Origin: Emmonsiellopsis sp. PD_33
Lineage: Eukaryota > Ascomycota > Eurotiomycetes > Onygenales > Ajellomycetaceae
Assembly (NCBI GenBank): GCA_032988165.1
Contig: JANTQF010000131.1
Coordinates: 26,619-90,618 of the forward strand
DNA length: 64,000 bases
Direction of reading: 5' to 3'
Each line of letters begins with the position of its first letter. Position 1 is the first letter of the stretch. The notes below the pieces were generated by a model. The model was given only the letters and a program-made list of their open reading frames with translations, did not search any database and had not been told where the DNA came from. Position numbers and translations under genes: made by a program. Shown here one piece after another: positions 1 through 11,095 of this stretch.

Positions 1-304
1 CTCTATTTCCGAACCAACGGGGATCTGCTCAAATCTTACCATATGCAGGTCTGTTTGCATGTCTATAACAGTAATATATGTCTGGGTATAGGTATGTACA
101 GCAAACACCTGAGCTATCTATTGCATGCACAATAACAAAAAAAAAAAAAAAACGGAGGACGAGAAGAGGAAAGCAGATATCAAAACTGCAAACTTGAAAA
201 AAGAAGAAAAGATGAAAACATATCCCCCATATCTGATACACTCTTCCCTACCATAGCTTTGTCCCCACATCCAAATAGCGAAAAAAGGGCAAAAAGACAA
301 TAAA
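1..304. other. Intergenic, no gene seen
   Basis: This is the 3' flank of the minus-strand dehydrogenase. It holds a run of 15 or more A residues near 138-153, and the short open frames here are low-complexity antisense reads of that tract. No gene or RNA can be supported. Confidence 0.5.
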
Positions 305-1362
305 TCACATCTTCCCCAACAACACCGCGCCCCCATCCGACGTAATAGTCGCCCCATTAATATGCCCCGCAGCCCTACTAGCCAAAAACACCACCAGCCC
401 CGCAATATCCTCCGGCTGGCCCAGCTTCCGATTAGGATTCTCTCTCGCCAGCTTCTCCGGACCGCCCTGGATGTCGATGAGACCCGAGGCAAGCTTTGAG
501 GGGTAAAAGCCTGGCGCGATGGCGTTGGTGACGATGTGTCGCGGCCCCAATGCCACGGCTAGGTTCTTTGCGAGATGGATAGCGGCCGCCTTGGAGATGG
601 AGTAGCTGAATGTGCCGTTGTCGCCGACGTCGCCGAGGCCGATGCCCGCGACTGAGGCGGTGATTATTACCTTCGAGGGATCACGGAGTGAACCCCGGGC
701 TTCTAGGAGAGGGGCGAATCTAAATGTGGACGGGGAGTCGTTAGCAGGGGGAACCTCAGGGGGTGGATGATAGTCAAGGAGAAAACTGCGCGCGGTTTCC
801 CTGCATATAATTATATATGTACGAAAATATCCTCCAAATATACTCACTTCTGCACTGTATAAAACACGCTCTTAACATTCAAATCCATAACCTTCGAAAA
901 CGCCGGTTCAGGGTGCGTGTCGAATTTCTCGCCCCAGGTAGCCCCTGCGTTGGCAAATAGGATATCCACATGATCCGTTGTTTTCCGTACTTGTTCCACC
1001 AGGTTTTCGATACCGGACATCTGGGAACTATCTGCTGGCACCGATATTGCCTGTGCGCCAGGGCGTTTGTTGGGTATGGCATTGAGAGCTGCAACGGCTT
1101 CGTCGCATCCCTTGGCTTTTCGGGCGGTGATGTATACTTTGGCGCATCCAGCTTGTAAGAGACTGGAATTGGGTAAGAAGGCGACTTAATTAGTACCTAG
1201 ATTTGAATTGGGTTGAATTGCAGAGAAAAAAGATATTAAAACATACCCGCTAGCAGCATGCAGACCTAATCCCCGCGAGCCGCCTGTGACGACGGCAACC
1301 TTGCCATCTAGCGAGAAGATGCTGCCAAAATTGTCTAGCTGGACCTGGTCCTCGGCAGACAT
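305..1362 (-). CDS. Short-chain dehydrogenase/reductase (SDR)
   Basis: Classical NAD(P)-dependent SDR, a Rossmann-fold oxidoreductase of unknown substrate. It has three exons, 1362-1247, 1162-848 and 719-305, all with GT-AG boundaries and compatible phases, giving about 281 residues (usual family length 250-300). The ATG at 1362 is the first ATG in frame. Visible motifs are the cofactor loop TGGSRGLG near residue 30, the NAGA motif after VDILFA, a catalytic Ser in IITASVAG and the catalytic pair in YSISK. The C-terminus reads NGATITSDGGAV, typical of 3-oxoacyl-ACP-reductase-like SDRs. Fungal relatives are often labelled rhamnolipid-type 3-oxoacyl reductase or sorbose reductase; the sequence cannot decide between these. 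No pathway partner is evident next to it. Confidence 0.9.
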
Positions 1363-2310
1363 TTTCAATTTTTTTGTGAAATATGCAGGCAGTTAAAAAA
1401 AAGACATAAAAGGTGCTGAAGGATGTGATTCTACCCAAGTCTAAACAAATTCGAGATCGAGAAATAACGTAAAATATATTTAAACCCCGGAAGAAACAAC
1501 AAACAGGGATATAGCTGTATGATCAATAACTCTCACCTCGCGCCGGGGTAAAAGACCCAAGAATCGCGGCGGAGATGCCAGGATCTGCGGGGTATTTATC
1601 GAGGAGCAGATCTCGTATAGGTTGGCAAATTGGCAATTCAATCTACACTCATCGTCATAATTCGTGCTGCAGGCGGCTGCGGAAAGTCAATAAAATAACA
1701 ATTAGAAGAAAGGCAAATTAATTCAGGGACCAGAAGACAGACAAAGGACAAGGCGTGGTTTCTTTTTGTTCTGCATCAGATGTCTGATGGGATATTCGCG
1801 AAGATCATCATGGCCGAGCACTAGTTGCCGAGCCCATGCCTCGGATCCCGTTAACTAAGATTAGTTAAAGCTCGAAGCTGAATGCTTGGCACGATCAAAG
1901 AGCTCATCGGAAATTGGACGTCTCGGAACAAGCAAGATCGCTCGGAATCAAGGGGCCTGATATTCTGGGATACCTGCCCATACAGCCATGCAAGGGAGCG
2001 TGAGGTTCCACTCGCGCAGGATAAGGGGCCTCGGGAGAAATTACTTCTCAAATAACGAGCAAACCCGCATGGTAATCATCAGGCTTTGCTCTAACGTGGA
2101 ACCGTTTGAGAACTACTGGGTGCCCAACTAGTATTTATGACGCAAACGACAGAGGAGTAGTAGGAATGCGCAGGTTCAGCAGCCGTCAGGATTCAGGGGT
2201 TTTAATCTGGCCCAAATTGACAGGGATAAAGCTCATTACCCCGCCATCTGAAGTGGGCATCTATGAAAACAATCACTACCATCCCTTACCCTGTGTATTG
2301 ATCTATAAAC
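1363..2310. other. Divergent intergenic region
   Basis: This is the shared upstream region of the minus-strand SDR and the plus-strand gene starting at 2311. Short open frames (for example 1851-2051 minus) have no recognisable domain. I see no RNA gene or repeat. Confidence 0.4.
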
Positions 2311-3631
2311 ATGGACTCATCACGCCCCAAAGCCTCAGATGAGCTGGTCCGCGTTGTCTGGGCGTCACACATCCTCTCATACCTGAACCGTTACACCATT
2401 ATCGCATCAGACAAGCCTTCAAATTTGCAATCCAAGCAGGAAGTCAATGATGACGACGGGTCGGACTTGGACGACGACCCAAACTACGATTTCTCAAGCA
2501 TAGAAAATGAACCCCTGACCGACAACAGCGAGGTGCTCCGCCAGAAGTTCCTTGATTGCATCGGTGAACTTCTGGCTCACACGAAAGGCGGAAAGACGGT
2601 CACAGCCACAGCGCTCAGGGAGAAGGAAGATGAAGTTGAGGTTGACATTGCTCGAAACAATGGCTTCAACGCAAAAGACGAAGCATATTTGTGTTCGATG
2701 AAGCGGTTCCTCGCCATGCAAGATGACAGTAAGGCCAACAGCTCTGGGCGAGGCATGCTCTAATCAAGTCATCCAGACGTCTCGCGTCAAGCGCTCGCCG
2801 AGTACTCCCACAAGTTCTTTACGTGGCACCATTGCTTATACCGCAGAAAGGGTGGACACCCAGGCTGAAGCTGTGGCTAAACTGTTTAAAGGGTCGCCGT
2901 ACCGTCATTCACGGCACTCGGGTTCGGGAGGATATACCCAAGACGCCTGTTTGCTTGGCTGCTGTTCCGCCGCACAGGAACCAGCCTTTACCGAGATCTT
3001 GACGGTAGATATTGATCCCGATTGCCCAAGTACGAGCGAGGTATCTCCCCTATCCGTGGCTCTCGGCCGTCCCATAAGGGTTTGTCAGCTCGAGCAGGAT
3101 GATTTGGAGGGAGACGGTACGTCGCTACACGAGGCATCTGTGGAGGAGCAGAGCTGGACGAACCCCTACGCCCGAGTTCTAATGACGGATATCGATCTGG
3201 AATCTGAAAATTGGGGAAAGGTCCCACAGTTCTGGGATATTGACGGGAGTGTCTTGCTTCGACGGCAGGATCGGGAGGACCTGGATCTTGCATGGGCAAG
3301 ACATATATGCTGCTATTGCCTCGACGTGCTGAAGCCTCTTTTTGAGAGGGCAGTCTCTGGAGAGATCTCTCGCCGGGAGGTCCTGGAACAGATTACCTTC
3401 GAGAAAGCTGGGGCGTGGAAACCAGTTGATTCTGCGACCGGAGTGATTGGTATTGATAAACCACGACCGCAATGTGGATTTGTTGCGAGGATAGGATCGG
3501 CAACACCGGAGTATTCGAAACGGCATTCGCAGATGCTCGAAGTGCGCTTCACGGATCTAACTAACAATTTAACCGAAGGGTTGAGCTTCGGGAACAAACC
3601 AAAGCACTGTTTCGGAATAGTTAAAAAGTAG
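2311..3631 (+). CDS. Uncharacterised fungal protein, two exons
   Basis: I do not recognise this protein beyond a probable lineage-restricted fungal family. Exon 1 starts at the ATG at 2311 and encodes a segment with an acidic run (DDDGSDLDDDP) and a conserved-looking helical stretch (TKGGKTVTATALREKEDE). That frame stops at 2763. The next frame stays open to a stop at 3631. Joining GT at 2729 to AG at 2767-2768 restores phase and gives about 426 residues, but the intron would be only 40 nt, shorter than others in the window. The second half has a C/W-rich segment (WARHICCYCLDVLKPLFERA). A frameshifted pseudogene or a different splice is possible. Confidence 0.55.
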
Positions 3632-3740
3632 CGTCCATTTTAGTTAGCGTTCGTTCAATTCAACTGTAACTAGTAGAGCTTTATCACAAAACACTTTCAC
3701 ATGGCTAGGTAACTACCGATTGCCTGCAGAAGACTGCCGT

Positions 3741-4931
3741 CTATTGTTGTCCATAGGTTGCTCGACTCCTTTGTGCCAGATGCTCTCCAGCCGTGAGAGG
3801 TTTTGCACTCGAATAACACTTGCGCTTTAGAACTTCATTAAATTCGTCCTGGTTGACATCCTCCTGTGACATGGGCGCCATAAGCACGTCTGCATCCGGC
3901 TGGACAAAGAACGGAATACTGAGCCGGGCAGCGTTCTCGCTCGCGGTCCGAGGAAAGACAACTCGATGGACCGTCGAGCGCAAGCGGCCGCTGGTCCAGA
4001 ATTCAAGAGCGTCTGCGATGTTGACCACGATGGCGTCTTTGATGCATGGTACGTCGATCCAATGTTCGTCGTCAAGAAGAACCTGGAGACCGCCTTTGTC
4101 GTCTGGTTGACGGAAGAGTAGAGTGATGGAACCATAGTCAGTGTGGCCTCCTGCTCTTATGTCTTCCTCATCCCCTGTTGGTTGCTGATTGTCATCCCTT
4201 GATGGCACAGGAGGGTAGCTGATGATGCGAAGGCGGGAGCATTCTCCCTTATGGCGCGACGACAAATAGTCTTGCGGTAGCTATACCATGCATTGGCGAA
4301 GTCAGTTGAACGAAGATGAGACATAGGCGCAGGAATATGGTCCCGCTCTGTTTGCGCGCTCACCTTCAACCCAACGGCAAAAGCCTCAAGTAACCTCTCC
4401 GTAATAGCCTCGCATTTCCCATAAAACTCCGCGATCTCCTCCTTCCCATGGTCGAGTATTTTTGGAAGCGACTGACTCACGCTACCTTTGGGATTCGCCA
4501 TGTAGAATGATTCCTTTAAATCTCCACGCCCTTTTCCAGATAACCTTCACGCCAATCACGGTTAATGCAGCTCAAGATTATCCAACCATCAGGTTCCTAA
4601 CTTACTTCTCATCCCGAAATCCCGTATAACCCTACACACTACAGGTTAAAAACCACAGGACGATCATACACAGACAGACAAAACGAAGAATCACTCCGCA
4701 GAAACCACATACCAGCCCTCCACTCCCCACAAACCTCATCTTCTCCTCCTTCGGCGTCTTCCGAAAGAAATCACCGGCGAGATCAAACATCGGCTTTGCG
4801 GCAGAATCAGTCAACTCGTGGCCCGTAAGGTAGAAGAATCCCGGGTTCCTGCCGACTCTCATCAGCTCTGTTGCCAGCCGTTCGACGCTGGTGAAGGAAC
4901 GGAGGGCGATGAGGGGGAGGGCTGGTGTCAT
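3741..4931 (-). CDS. 2-oxoglutarate/Fe(II) dioxygenase, isopenicillin-N-synthase-like
   Basis: Non-haem iron oxygenase of the DIOX_N plus 2OG-FeII_Oxy type. Four exons: 4931-4713, 4631-4606 (a 26-nt micro-exon), 4544-4364 and 4280-3741. All splice GT-AG and keep phase, giving about 321 residues, normal for the family. The micro-exon encodes GYTGFRDE and leads into KGRGDLKESFYM, exactly the order expected between the N-terminal and catalytic domains. Iron ligands are visible as HTDYGS (His and Asp) and the distal His in STVHRVV; the 2OG-binding Arg lies in ARLSIPFF. The substrate is unknown. Members act in secondary metabolism, hormone or small-molecule oxidation. No biosynthetic cluster surrounds it. 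Confidence 0.9.
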
Positions 4932-5807
4932 GGTGGGAGTAAGCGAGTGGTCGAGGAGTAGGAGATTCTAATCGGCTGCTATCTTATTTTGAGTGCGTGG
5001 TGATGTTATTCTCACGTAGATTGTTGTTGTTGTCATGTTCGAGGTTGGGGATTGGAAGTTGATATCAGCCAAATGCGGAAATCGCCATACAGACACGACA
5101 GCCAATGGCATCACGCGTTTATAGTTGAAGATTATTGAATTCACTGAAGCATTTAACTGTTTAGAGATTGAATAAATCCATATTGTTTGTCTTTTCGGTG
5201 GAGCCCGTAGGCCCCTTCGAAACGTTATTCTTTGATTGACTGCCTAGAATCTAGAAATGTGCCTAGTCGCTATCTGTTGGGGTGTGGGTTACAAAAAATA
5301 TCGGCCCCCTTATGTACATCTGGGTAGAATTAGAAGAATGTTGCAAAAAATAAGGAGACGGTTCCTGATAAGGATCTGGATGATCGGAAAGAAAAGAAAA
5401 AATGAAGCAAAGGAGCGATGACCCTGCATGTCCACATGAAAAGAAGCAGAGTGGGCGCTGGTCCGACATACGGCAAAGCTGAATGGAAAAATTATGCAGA
5501 CTGGCGAGTAGGGAACGGGATACTAGAACAGAATAAAGGATGTTGCAAAGGAAAGAGGCCATGTCTGAAAATGCTCCCTTCCTGGCTGACAGGAGATCCG
5601 ATCGTTATTGCTGTGTCGTCAGTCCGATGTGGGTTGCTAGACTACAGGTTAGATTCGGAATTCTAGGCGTGGCTATTACCTGCCCTTGTGATTGAATTCA
5701 GGGATGGACGTTTTCTGCGTTGCGATACGTCAGCGCAGAAATGACGAGGATGGAAAATATCAAACCAAAGTTTGAAATTCTTCTCATCCATTACTCTTGG
5801 AATCGAA
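4932..5807. other. Intergenic, no gene seen
   Basis: This lies between the oxygenase start and the poly(A) polymerase stop. Open frames of 80-100 codons at 5263-5562 (-) and 5418-5666 (+) overlap antisense, lack domains and look random. It probably holds the oxygenase promoter and the polymerase 3' UTR. Confidence 0.4.
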
Positions 5808-8076
5808 TCAAGCGGGAGTTGCGGTAGATGTAATACCATTCGATGAGACATGACGTTTAGCAGCGCTTTCGGTGGGCTCGTTGTTCTGCTAAACCGGAAA
5901 TAGTCAGGTTAGCGGCGAACCCAACTCGACCTGGTAGAGATCGAAAACCCATATATCAACAAATAGCGAGCTCCTTGCTGTTGATGGATTATTAGTAGCG
6001 CGTGTTCCAAGGTAGCAACTTACGTCCAGAGCTTGGATACTTCTCTTTTGGGCTGTTAACTCGGCAGATTTCTTCACTACTTTCTTCTTTGGCCGCGATG
6101 GCCGGACTTCGCCGGGCTGGAAGACGTCTTCGGGAAGGTCATAACTACGCGAGGGTTAGTAGGCGTATAGACCTGCGGATTGGGAGGTGCACGACATACT
6201 TCCGGACATGCGTGATATTCAAATCGTTTATGCCAGGCTGATATTGGGCCCACGAGGTGCAGGTATTTTTGAAGATGTGGGTATCGGTGGAAATGTCTAG
6301 CGATCTCGCCGCACCTTCGAGAGTCAGTTGTATCATGGTAAGTTGACGGAAGGCCTACCTGGGACCAAGGGCTTTAGTTCAAGTCCGATGTAATAAGTTG
6401 TGGTGTAGATTGTGTGGTCATTTTCTCCGTTTGGCTGTGTAGTTTCAGGCATATGCATATTATCAGTTTGCACGGCTGCTGCATGTTGCGGATCGTTTGT
6501 TTCGTCGGTGGTTTCAGTCTTTGTACCTTTCGCTTGGTACTTTGTGGAGCCACCCATAACTTCGGCAATTTCCTGTTCGTTCTTACAAACGTGAATTCTC
6601 TCAAAACCTTTGGGGAAGGGGTGGGCGATTTCAATAGACGATTTTCTGTCAAGTGCACCAACTAGATGTCGGAGTTTAGATTCCACAAGTCCAGACCACA
6701 CAGCCTGTGCATCCTTGCCTCTGCTCGAGGACGTTATGCTGAGATAATACTTGTAATCGCGAGTAAAGAAGGAATGGCGCGTGAACAGATCGTTCCAAGT
6801 AAGTTGTCCGAGGAAAATCTTGTCCACAATGTCACCCCCACGTTTTAACTCGCGAAGGATGACAGCTTTGGTCGACATTGATACATTGTGGGTGGCACAC
6901 ATGGATGGGTAGGCGGGGGTGATGATCGGCATGAGATGGAATCTATCGCCATGATAGATCTAGAAGAATGTCAGACACACGATCCACCGGTTGCAGCCTA
7001 GAAATCGACTTACCTTTGGATTCCAAACTTTCATTTGGAGAGGGCCTTCCTCAATAGGCTTGAGTAGTACCGGTTGGGGCCAGTTCCACTGGTTCATGAT
7101 GCGGAAAAACTTGCCCACGATCACTGACCCGGTAGCTTGGGGGTAAAGCTGGCATACTCGGGCTACGAGCATAGCCCACGCAACTCCTCCAGGAAAACCT
7201 ACAATGTTAGAGTAGATCGCTCGCCCTAATATACAATATTAGTGCCATATCTTAATATACCGGAAAAGAGAGGCATACGTTGTGCCCAAAGCTTTATGGC
7301 GCGTAGAGCAATCCGAAACGTCTTTTGCTGAGGAACGAGGTCCAGAATCTCGTCCGTCACTCGTGTCCCATTTACACACCGTACTTCCTTCTCATCCAGT
7401 CCGCGTAGCAAGTCTTTATTCTTCATCTCCAAATGTAACGGCACGGAATGTAAGATCAGACGGGCGTATATAAGGTCGATGCTGATACCAGAAAATTCAA
7501 TCTTGATGATAGGGACGAAAGCATCTGGAACAGGCGTTAACTTTTCAATGGCGTCTTTGGGGGCCATTTGCTCTAAAACAGTAGGGAAATCCGAAAAGAA
7601 GTCCTCTATAGATACGTGTTTCGGTCCAACTACCAGGGTATCGATATCGGAACCTATTTCACCGCCGCCATATATTAGCTCATGTACTATCAAGTATATC
7701 TTGAGTATAGCCAGGGACACTACGAACCTGGACCATACACGCCAAGTCGATAACTCCCATATGTAAATATCTTCCCCCCCGCATCATTGATGGCCGCCTG
7801 CGATAAACCTTTGCGCCGGCTTACCACCCGGACAAACTCAACTGTCACTCTCTGAAGAAGCTGCAGCGTTTGTTTCCTAGAGGAAAGTTAGGTACAGCTT
7901 GTCATATAGCCCGTTTCCGTCACATACCTCTTCTCCGTCTCTGCTGGCGCCTCAAAGTTGTTCTGCTGCTTCAGCTCGGTGATCAGGTTGTCATTAGCGG
8001 TTATTTCCGCGGGGGTTGGCAGCGCGGTTGAAATGGCGGGTGTCACCCCCCACTGCTTGATGGGCGCGGTAGTCAT
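5808..8076 (-). CDS. pap1: Nuclear poly(A) polymerase
   Basis: Adds poly(A) tails to cleaved pre-mRNA in the nucleus. I place eight exons at 8076-7928, 7876-7728, 7653-7279, 7225-7014, 6959-6359, 6314-6200, 6144-6024 and 5888-5808. All splice in phase, giving about 600 residues, the usual size. Start ATG at 8076 gives MTTAPIKQWGVTPAIS, a typical PAP N-terminus. The nucleotidyltransferase signature reads GSYRLGVYG then GSDIDTL, interrupted by intron 2. The third catalytic Asp is in GISIDLIYA. The central domain (GFPGGVAWAML, NQWNWPQPVLL) and the C-terminal RNA-binding domain (RHSFFTRDYKYYL) follow. The tail is basic (RPSRPKKKVVKKSAE), likely a nuclear-localisation region. Intron 2 uses the less common donor GTTCGT. 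The last exon is the least certain. Confidence 0.95.
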
Positions 8077-8523
8077 GAAGGGTAGAAGCGCGAGACCCTC
8101 ACGCAAGGGATGTTATGGGGCGTTGGGTTTAATTCGATAGGCTGGTGTAGTGGTAGTGGTTGGTATCGATGGCGGAGAAAGAATGGCTCATGAGTGGGCG
8201 AAAGAGAACTTGAAGAGAGAAAGGTGCAGCTCAAGGAGATGGTAGAAAGACGCGACAATACAGCCAAACAAAGAAACCAGAGCCCGAACACCCAGAAACA
8301 CACGAGTTAAGAAAAGGCAAACAGAAAGGTGCAAACACAGAAGATGCGAGAATGAGGCCGCAGATGCTCAACTCATGGCTGCAGCTGGAGACCGTTGTCT
8401 GGCCAAGCGCCGCGCTAAAAATCTACTAGCGCGGATCGCCCTGCTGAGTCAGCGCATCTCGTTAAGCTGTTGTTTAAGCGCGACAGGCGCGACCTAGATT
8501 GGGGGCTGCGATGGTACATGTAG
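8077..8523. other. Divergent promoter region
   Basis: This is the shared 5' region between poly(A) polymerase (-) and the small gene starting at 8646. Runs such as TCTTTCTCT on the minus strand look like a leader. No separate gene is supported. Confidence 0.4.
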
Positions 8524-8531
8524 TATAAATA
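8524..8531 (+). promoter_or_regulatory. TATA box of the small His/Cys gene
   Basis: A TATAAATA element lies about 115 bp before the ATG at 8646 and is followed by a pyrimidine-rich stretch (TTCTCTTTCTTCTACTCTC), the usual layout of a strongly expressed filamentous-fungal promoter. The assignment comes from position and sequence only. Confidence 0.5.
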
Positions 8532-8645
8532 GTACGTCCTCTGGACCTACGTGGGTTCTCTTTCTTCTACTCTCATCAACCTAAACACTAAATGATGTGA
8601 AAATTTACTTGTCCTTCACCAAATACCAACCTCCCCGAATTCAAC

Positions 8646-9050
8646 ATGGCTCCCACTATTCCCCTCAAGACTGCCATTTACGAAAACCCAGGCATCAAGC
8701 ACTGGAGTCTATTCATCGGCGCCAGAGATGAGACCCGTAAGACCGTGATCCAGCTTCTCGGTGCTCGTCAGCGGTATTTCCTTGATGTCAAAACGCCATC
8801 CGATGCAGGTATTTTGAATTCTCTGATCGAGCTCCATCCGCTGTGCGAAATCGACGAGCCCAGGATCGATGACATCACAAACATCGCATGGGATACACCT
8901 GTCCGTAATGACAAGTCCGACTATAGTTGCCAAGATTTTATCCTCGAGATTTTGGAGAGGCTGGAAGAGGAACATATTATTGCCGCGGAAAATGGCGATT
9001 ATCAGCGCAACAAAAACGCCCTCACAGCAAAACGTGAATCATGGCAGTAG
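8646..9050 (+). CDS. Small His/Cys protein, possible permuted papain-like fold
   Basis: Single-exon protein of 134 residues with no signal peptide. The ATG at 8646 follows a TATA box and a CT-rich leader. Two motifs stand out: HWSLFIGA near residue 19 and YSCQDFILEILERLEEE near residues 92-108. A His near the start of a beta-strand followed much later by a Cys at the start of a helix is the order found in circularly permuted papain-like families (LRAT, PPPDE); NlpC/P60 enzymes have Cys first. That parallel is inference, and no family can be named with certainty. The neighbour at 9151 converges on it from the opposite strand about 100 bp away. Confidence 0.7.
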   Translation: MAPTIPLKTAIYENPGIKHWSLFIGARDETRKTVIQLLGARQRYFLDVKTPSDAGILNSLIELHPLCEIDEPRIDDITNIAWDTPVRNDKSDYSCQDFILEILERLEEEHIIAAENGDYQRNKNALTAKRESWQ

Positions 9051-9150
9051 GAAGTGCGAGTTGAAAAGAATGTCAGGGGTTGCGAGCATGGGGATGGCGA
9101 ATATCCGTTGAGGGGGTTTGTTATGGTCATGTACAGTCGTTTCTGCAAAG

Positions 9151-10470
9151 TCACCGAACTATATCTGTCCTCCAACTCCACAGAAGATTTCCCCAAAGGC
9201 GATCAACCAACCAGCGCACGGGAAACCGTAAGGGTGAGATGCAGTCTGGTACATAAAGATACCAATCGTCATCTACCATAATACTCTGTCCATTTGACAA
9301 TGTAGTGCATTCATAATATTCGGGATAGAAACCGCTATCCTCCCAATCAATAATCCCAGTAATGGCATAAGTTTCGGGGTTGTTTGGGTCTTGTATTACC
9401 ATGATGTTTGATTTTTTCAAATCACCATGAGTAAATACCGATCCTCGCAGGGTTTTGTTTTCCTCCTTCAAAAAAGAGCGAAGCAATTTGACATAGCACG
9501 GACTGGCACGATGCTTAGCAGAGAATTGCAGCTCATCGAATCCCCTTGCTGTTGTTATGCCTTTATATGCGAAAACTTCCATGATTCGGTAATCCTTGAC
9601 CCCTTCCCCACCTATACCTCCGAGTTCAGACCCGTCATCTTGACGTAAACTTCTAAGTTGGGAGAATATCAGGTCCAGCTGTTTCTGTACGGATAGTTTT
9701 GCTTCGTGGGATAAATCCAGCCACACCTTTTCGAGGGTGACACCGGGGATATATGACATGAACATAGCACGGAGATTTCCAAGCATAATCAGACCATGGG
9801 GTCTTGGAATTGGGAGATCGCAAGCACGGTCTGCAAGGTATTGGAGATTGTGATATTCAGTGAGGTCTCTACTGTCGGGGAAAACCTTGATCACGATTTC
9901 ATCATTGCACTTGACCACAACTCCTCGAATGCTGAGTTCAAAGAGTCTTTCGGAATTCAAAATCAGCGTCTTCAATGACGCTGCAAGAGCCCTTTCGTCA
10001 GAATAGTTGTTTATCTCAGAAGACTTTTGGAGAAGTGCCGAAGCCTGCTCGGATAGTGGGTAAATAGTACTGGCGGTGCTGATGTCATCTAGCTTTTCAC
10101 GAACCCAGTCACGGGGTGGCTTTGGCCGCGGCGGGTCGGGAGGCTTTTCATTTGTGTTCGGCATTGCCCAACCGTATCTGCGAGCGTAGTCTGACGGGAA
10201 ACGATCGCGCAAGTTGATTTCAGGGTGAGCGAGGACTTGATCATGAAGACTGTTTACTGTCCGGAGATTATAGCGGCCAGCCTCAGAGAGTTTTCGATAT
10301 TGAGCCCTTCGATGGGCACGAAGATATGTAGTCCCAACAACTGATAGAAGATCTACAGCAGGGTCCTTTTCAAGGGCCTCGTGGAAGGCTTGCATCAGGT
10401 CTCGGTTCATTTGCTCAGCGTCGGGCTTGTCCAAGGGGAGGTAATTTTGCTGCTTCAAGACTGCTGCCAT
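9151..10470 (-). CDS. Aminoglycoside-phosphotransferase-like kinase (APH family)
   Basis: Single-exon protein of 439 residues with a protein-kinase-like APH/choline-kinase fold. After about 130 residues of N-terminal extension, a nucleotide-binding lobe contains EIVIKVFPDS (the ATP-anchoring Lys) and a hinge near FMSYIPGVTLEKVW. The catalytic loop is HGDLKKSNIMV and the metal-binding motif is IIDWEDSGFYPEYYE. All key residues look present, so it is probably an active small-molecule kinase. In fungi this family is very large, and members are mostly uncharacterised and not antibiotic-resistance enzymes. The N-terminal part has a Pro-rich run (PPDPPRPKPPRDW). Substrate unknown. Confidence 0.88.
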   Translation of the reverse strand: MAAVLKQQNYLPLDKPDAEQMNRDLMQAFHEALEKDPAVDLLSVVGTTYLRAHRRAQYRKLSEAGRYNLRTVNSLHDQVLAHPEINLRDRFPSDYARRYGWAMPNTNEKPPDPPRPKPPRDWVREKLDDISTASTIYPLSEQASALLQKSSEINNYSDERALAASLKTLILNSERLFELSIRGVVVKCNDEIVIKVFPDSRDLTEYHNLQYLADRACDLPIPRPHGLIMLGNLRAMFMSYIPGVTLEKVWLDLSHEAKLSVQKQLDLIFSQLRSLRQDDGSELGGIGGEGVKDYRIMEVFAYKGITTARGFDELQFSAKHRASPCYVKLLRSFLKEENKTLRGSVFTHGDLKKSNIMVIQDPNNPETYAITGIIDWEDSGFYPEYYECTTLSNGQSIMVDDDWYLYVPDCISPLRFPVRWLVDRLWGNLLWSWRTDIVR

Positions 10471-11095
10471 GGTTCGCTAGATATCAAGGCACTGCGCTGA
10501 GTAAGGGTTATGTATAGCATGAACCTGCAGAGGAATACGTCTACGGAGTATGTAGACCAACAAGAGTAGTAGTATTTTAAGATGTTTGGAATGTTGGCGG
10601 GGAAGGATGGAGATAAAATAGTGGAAATCACGTGCATTCATACTGCACTAACTGGCTTGGGATTAGCGCGGTTCGGTTCCTGAATCCCGACGGATTTTAC
10701 CTCTGGATGCTTGTATAAAAAAGACGATTAAGATAGACCTGTACTCCTTACTGCCGTTCCAAAGGTTTGATCGATTTGCAACCACTGCTAAAGATTCGCA
10801 GACATGCAGCCTCCCAGGAGACATACACACTGCCGAATGCCATCCGCTACTCTGCCGCTTTCGCCATCCGGCGGGGGAGGATTAGCCCACTTGGCCCCCA
10901 CCTCAGGCCCATGGGTGGTGATGATAAAGCCATGCAAAAGTTGACCGCCCGCATTGATAAGAATTGCATTCATCCGGGTCGTCGATACTGTTATTTTGGG
11001 ATTCATTGTTAATATTTGAATACCGCAGCTACTACTAACTTTGACACTTTACACGCTTCGCCCGCTCGTTCTCTCGTCCACCACGCCGTACAGCC
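10471..11095. other. Divergent promoter region
   Basis: This lies between the APH-like kinase (-) and the flavin-reductase gene (+). Two opposing open frames at 10767-11012 lack any domain. No other structure was seen. Confidence 0.4.

Noticed and set aside
5263..5666. Overlapping frames on both strands as a small gene
   Set aside because: Low-complexity translations, no domain, no splice partner, antisense overlap.
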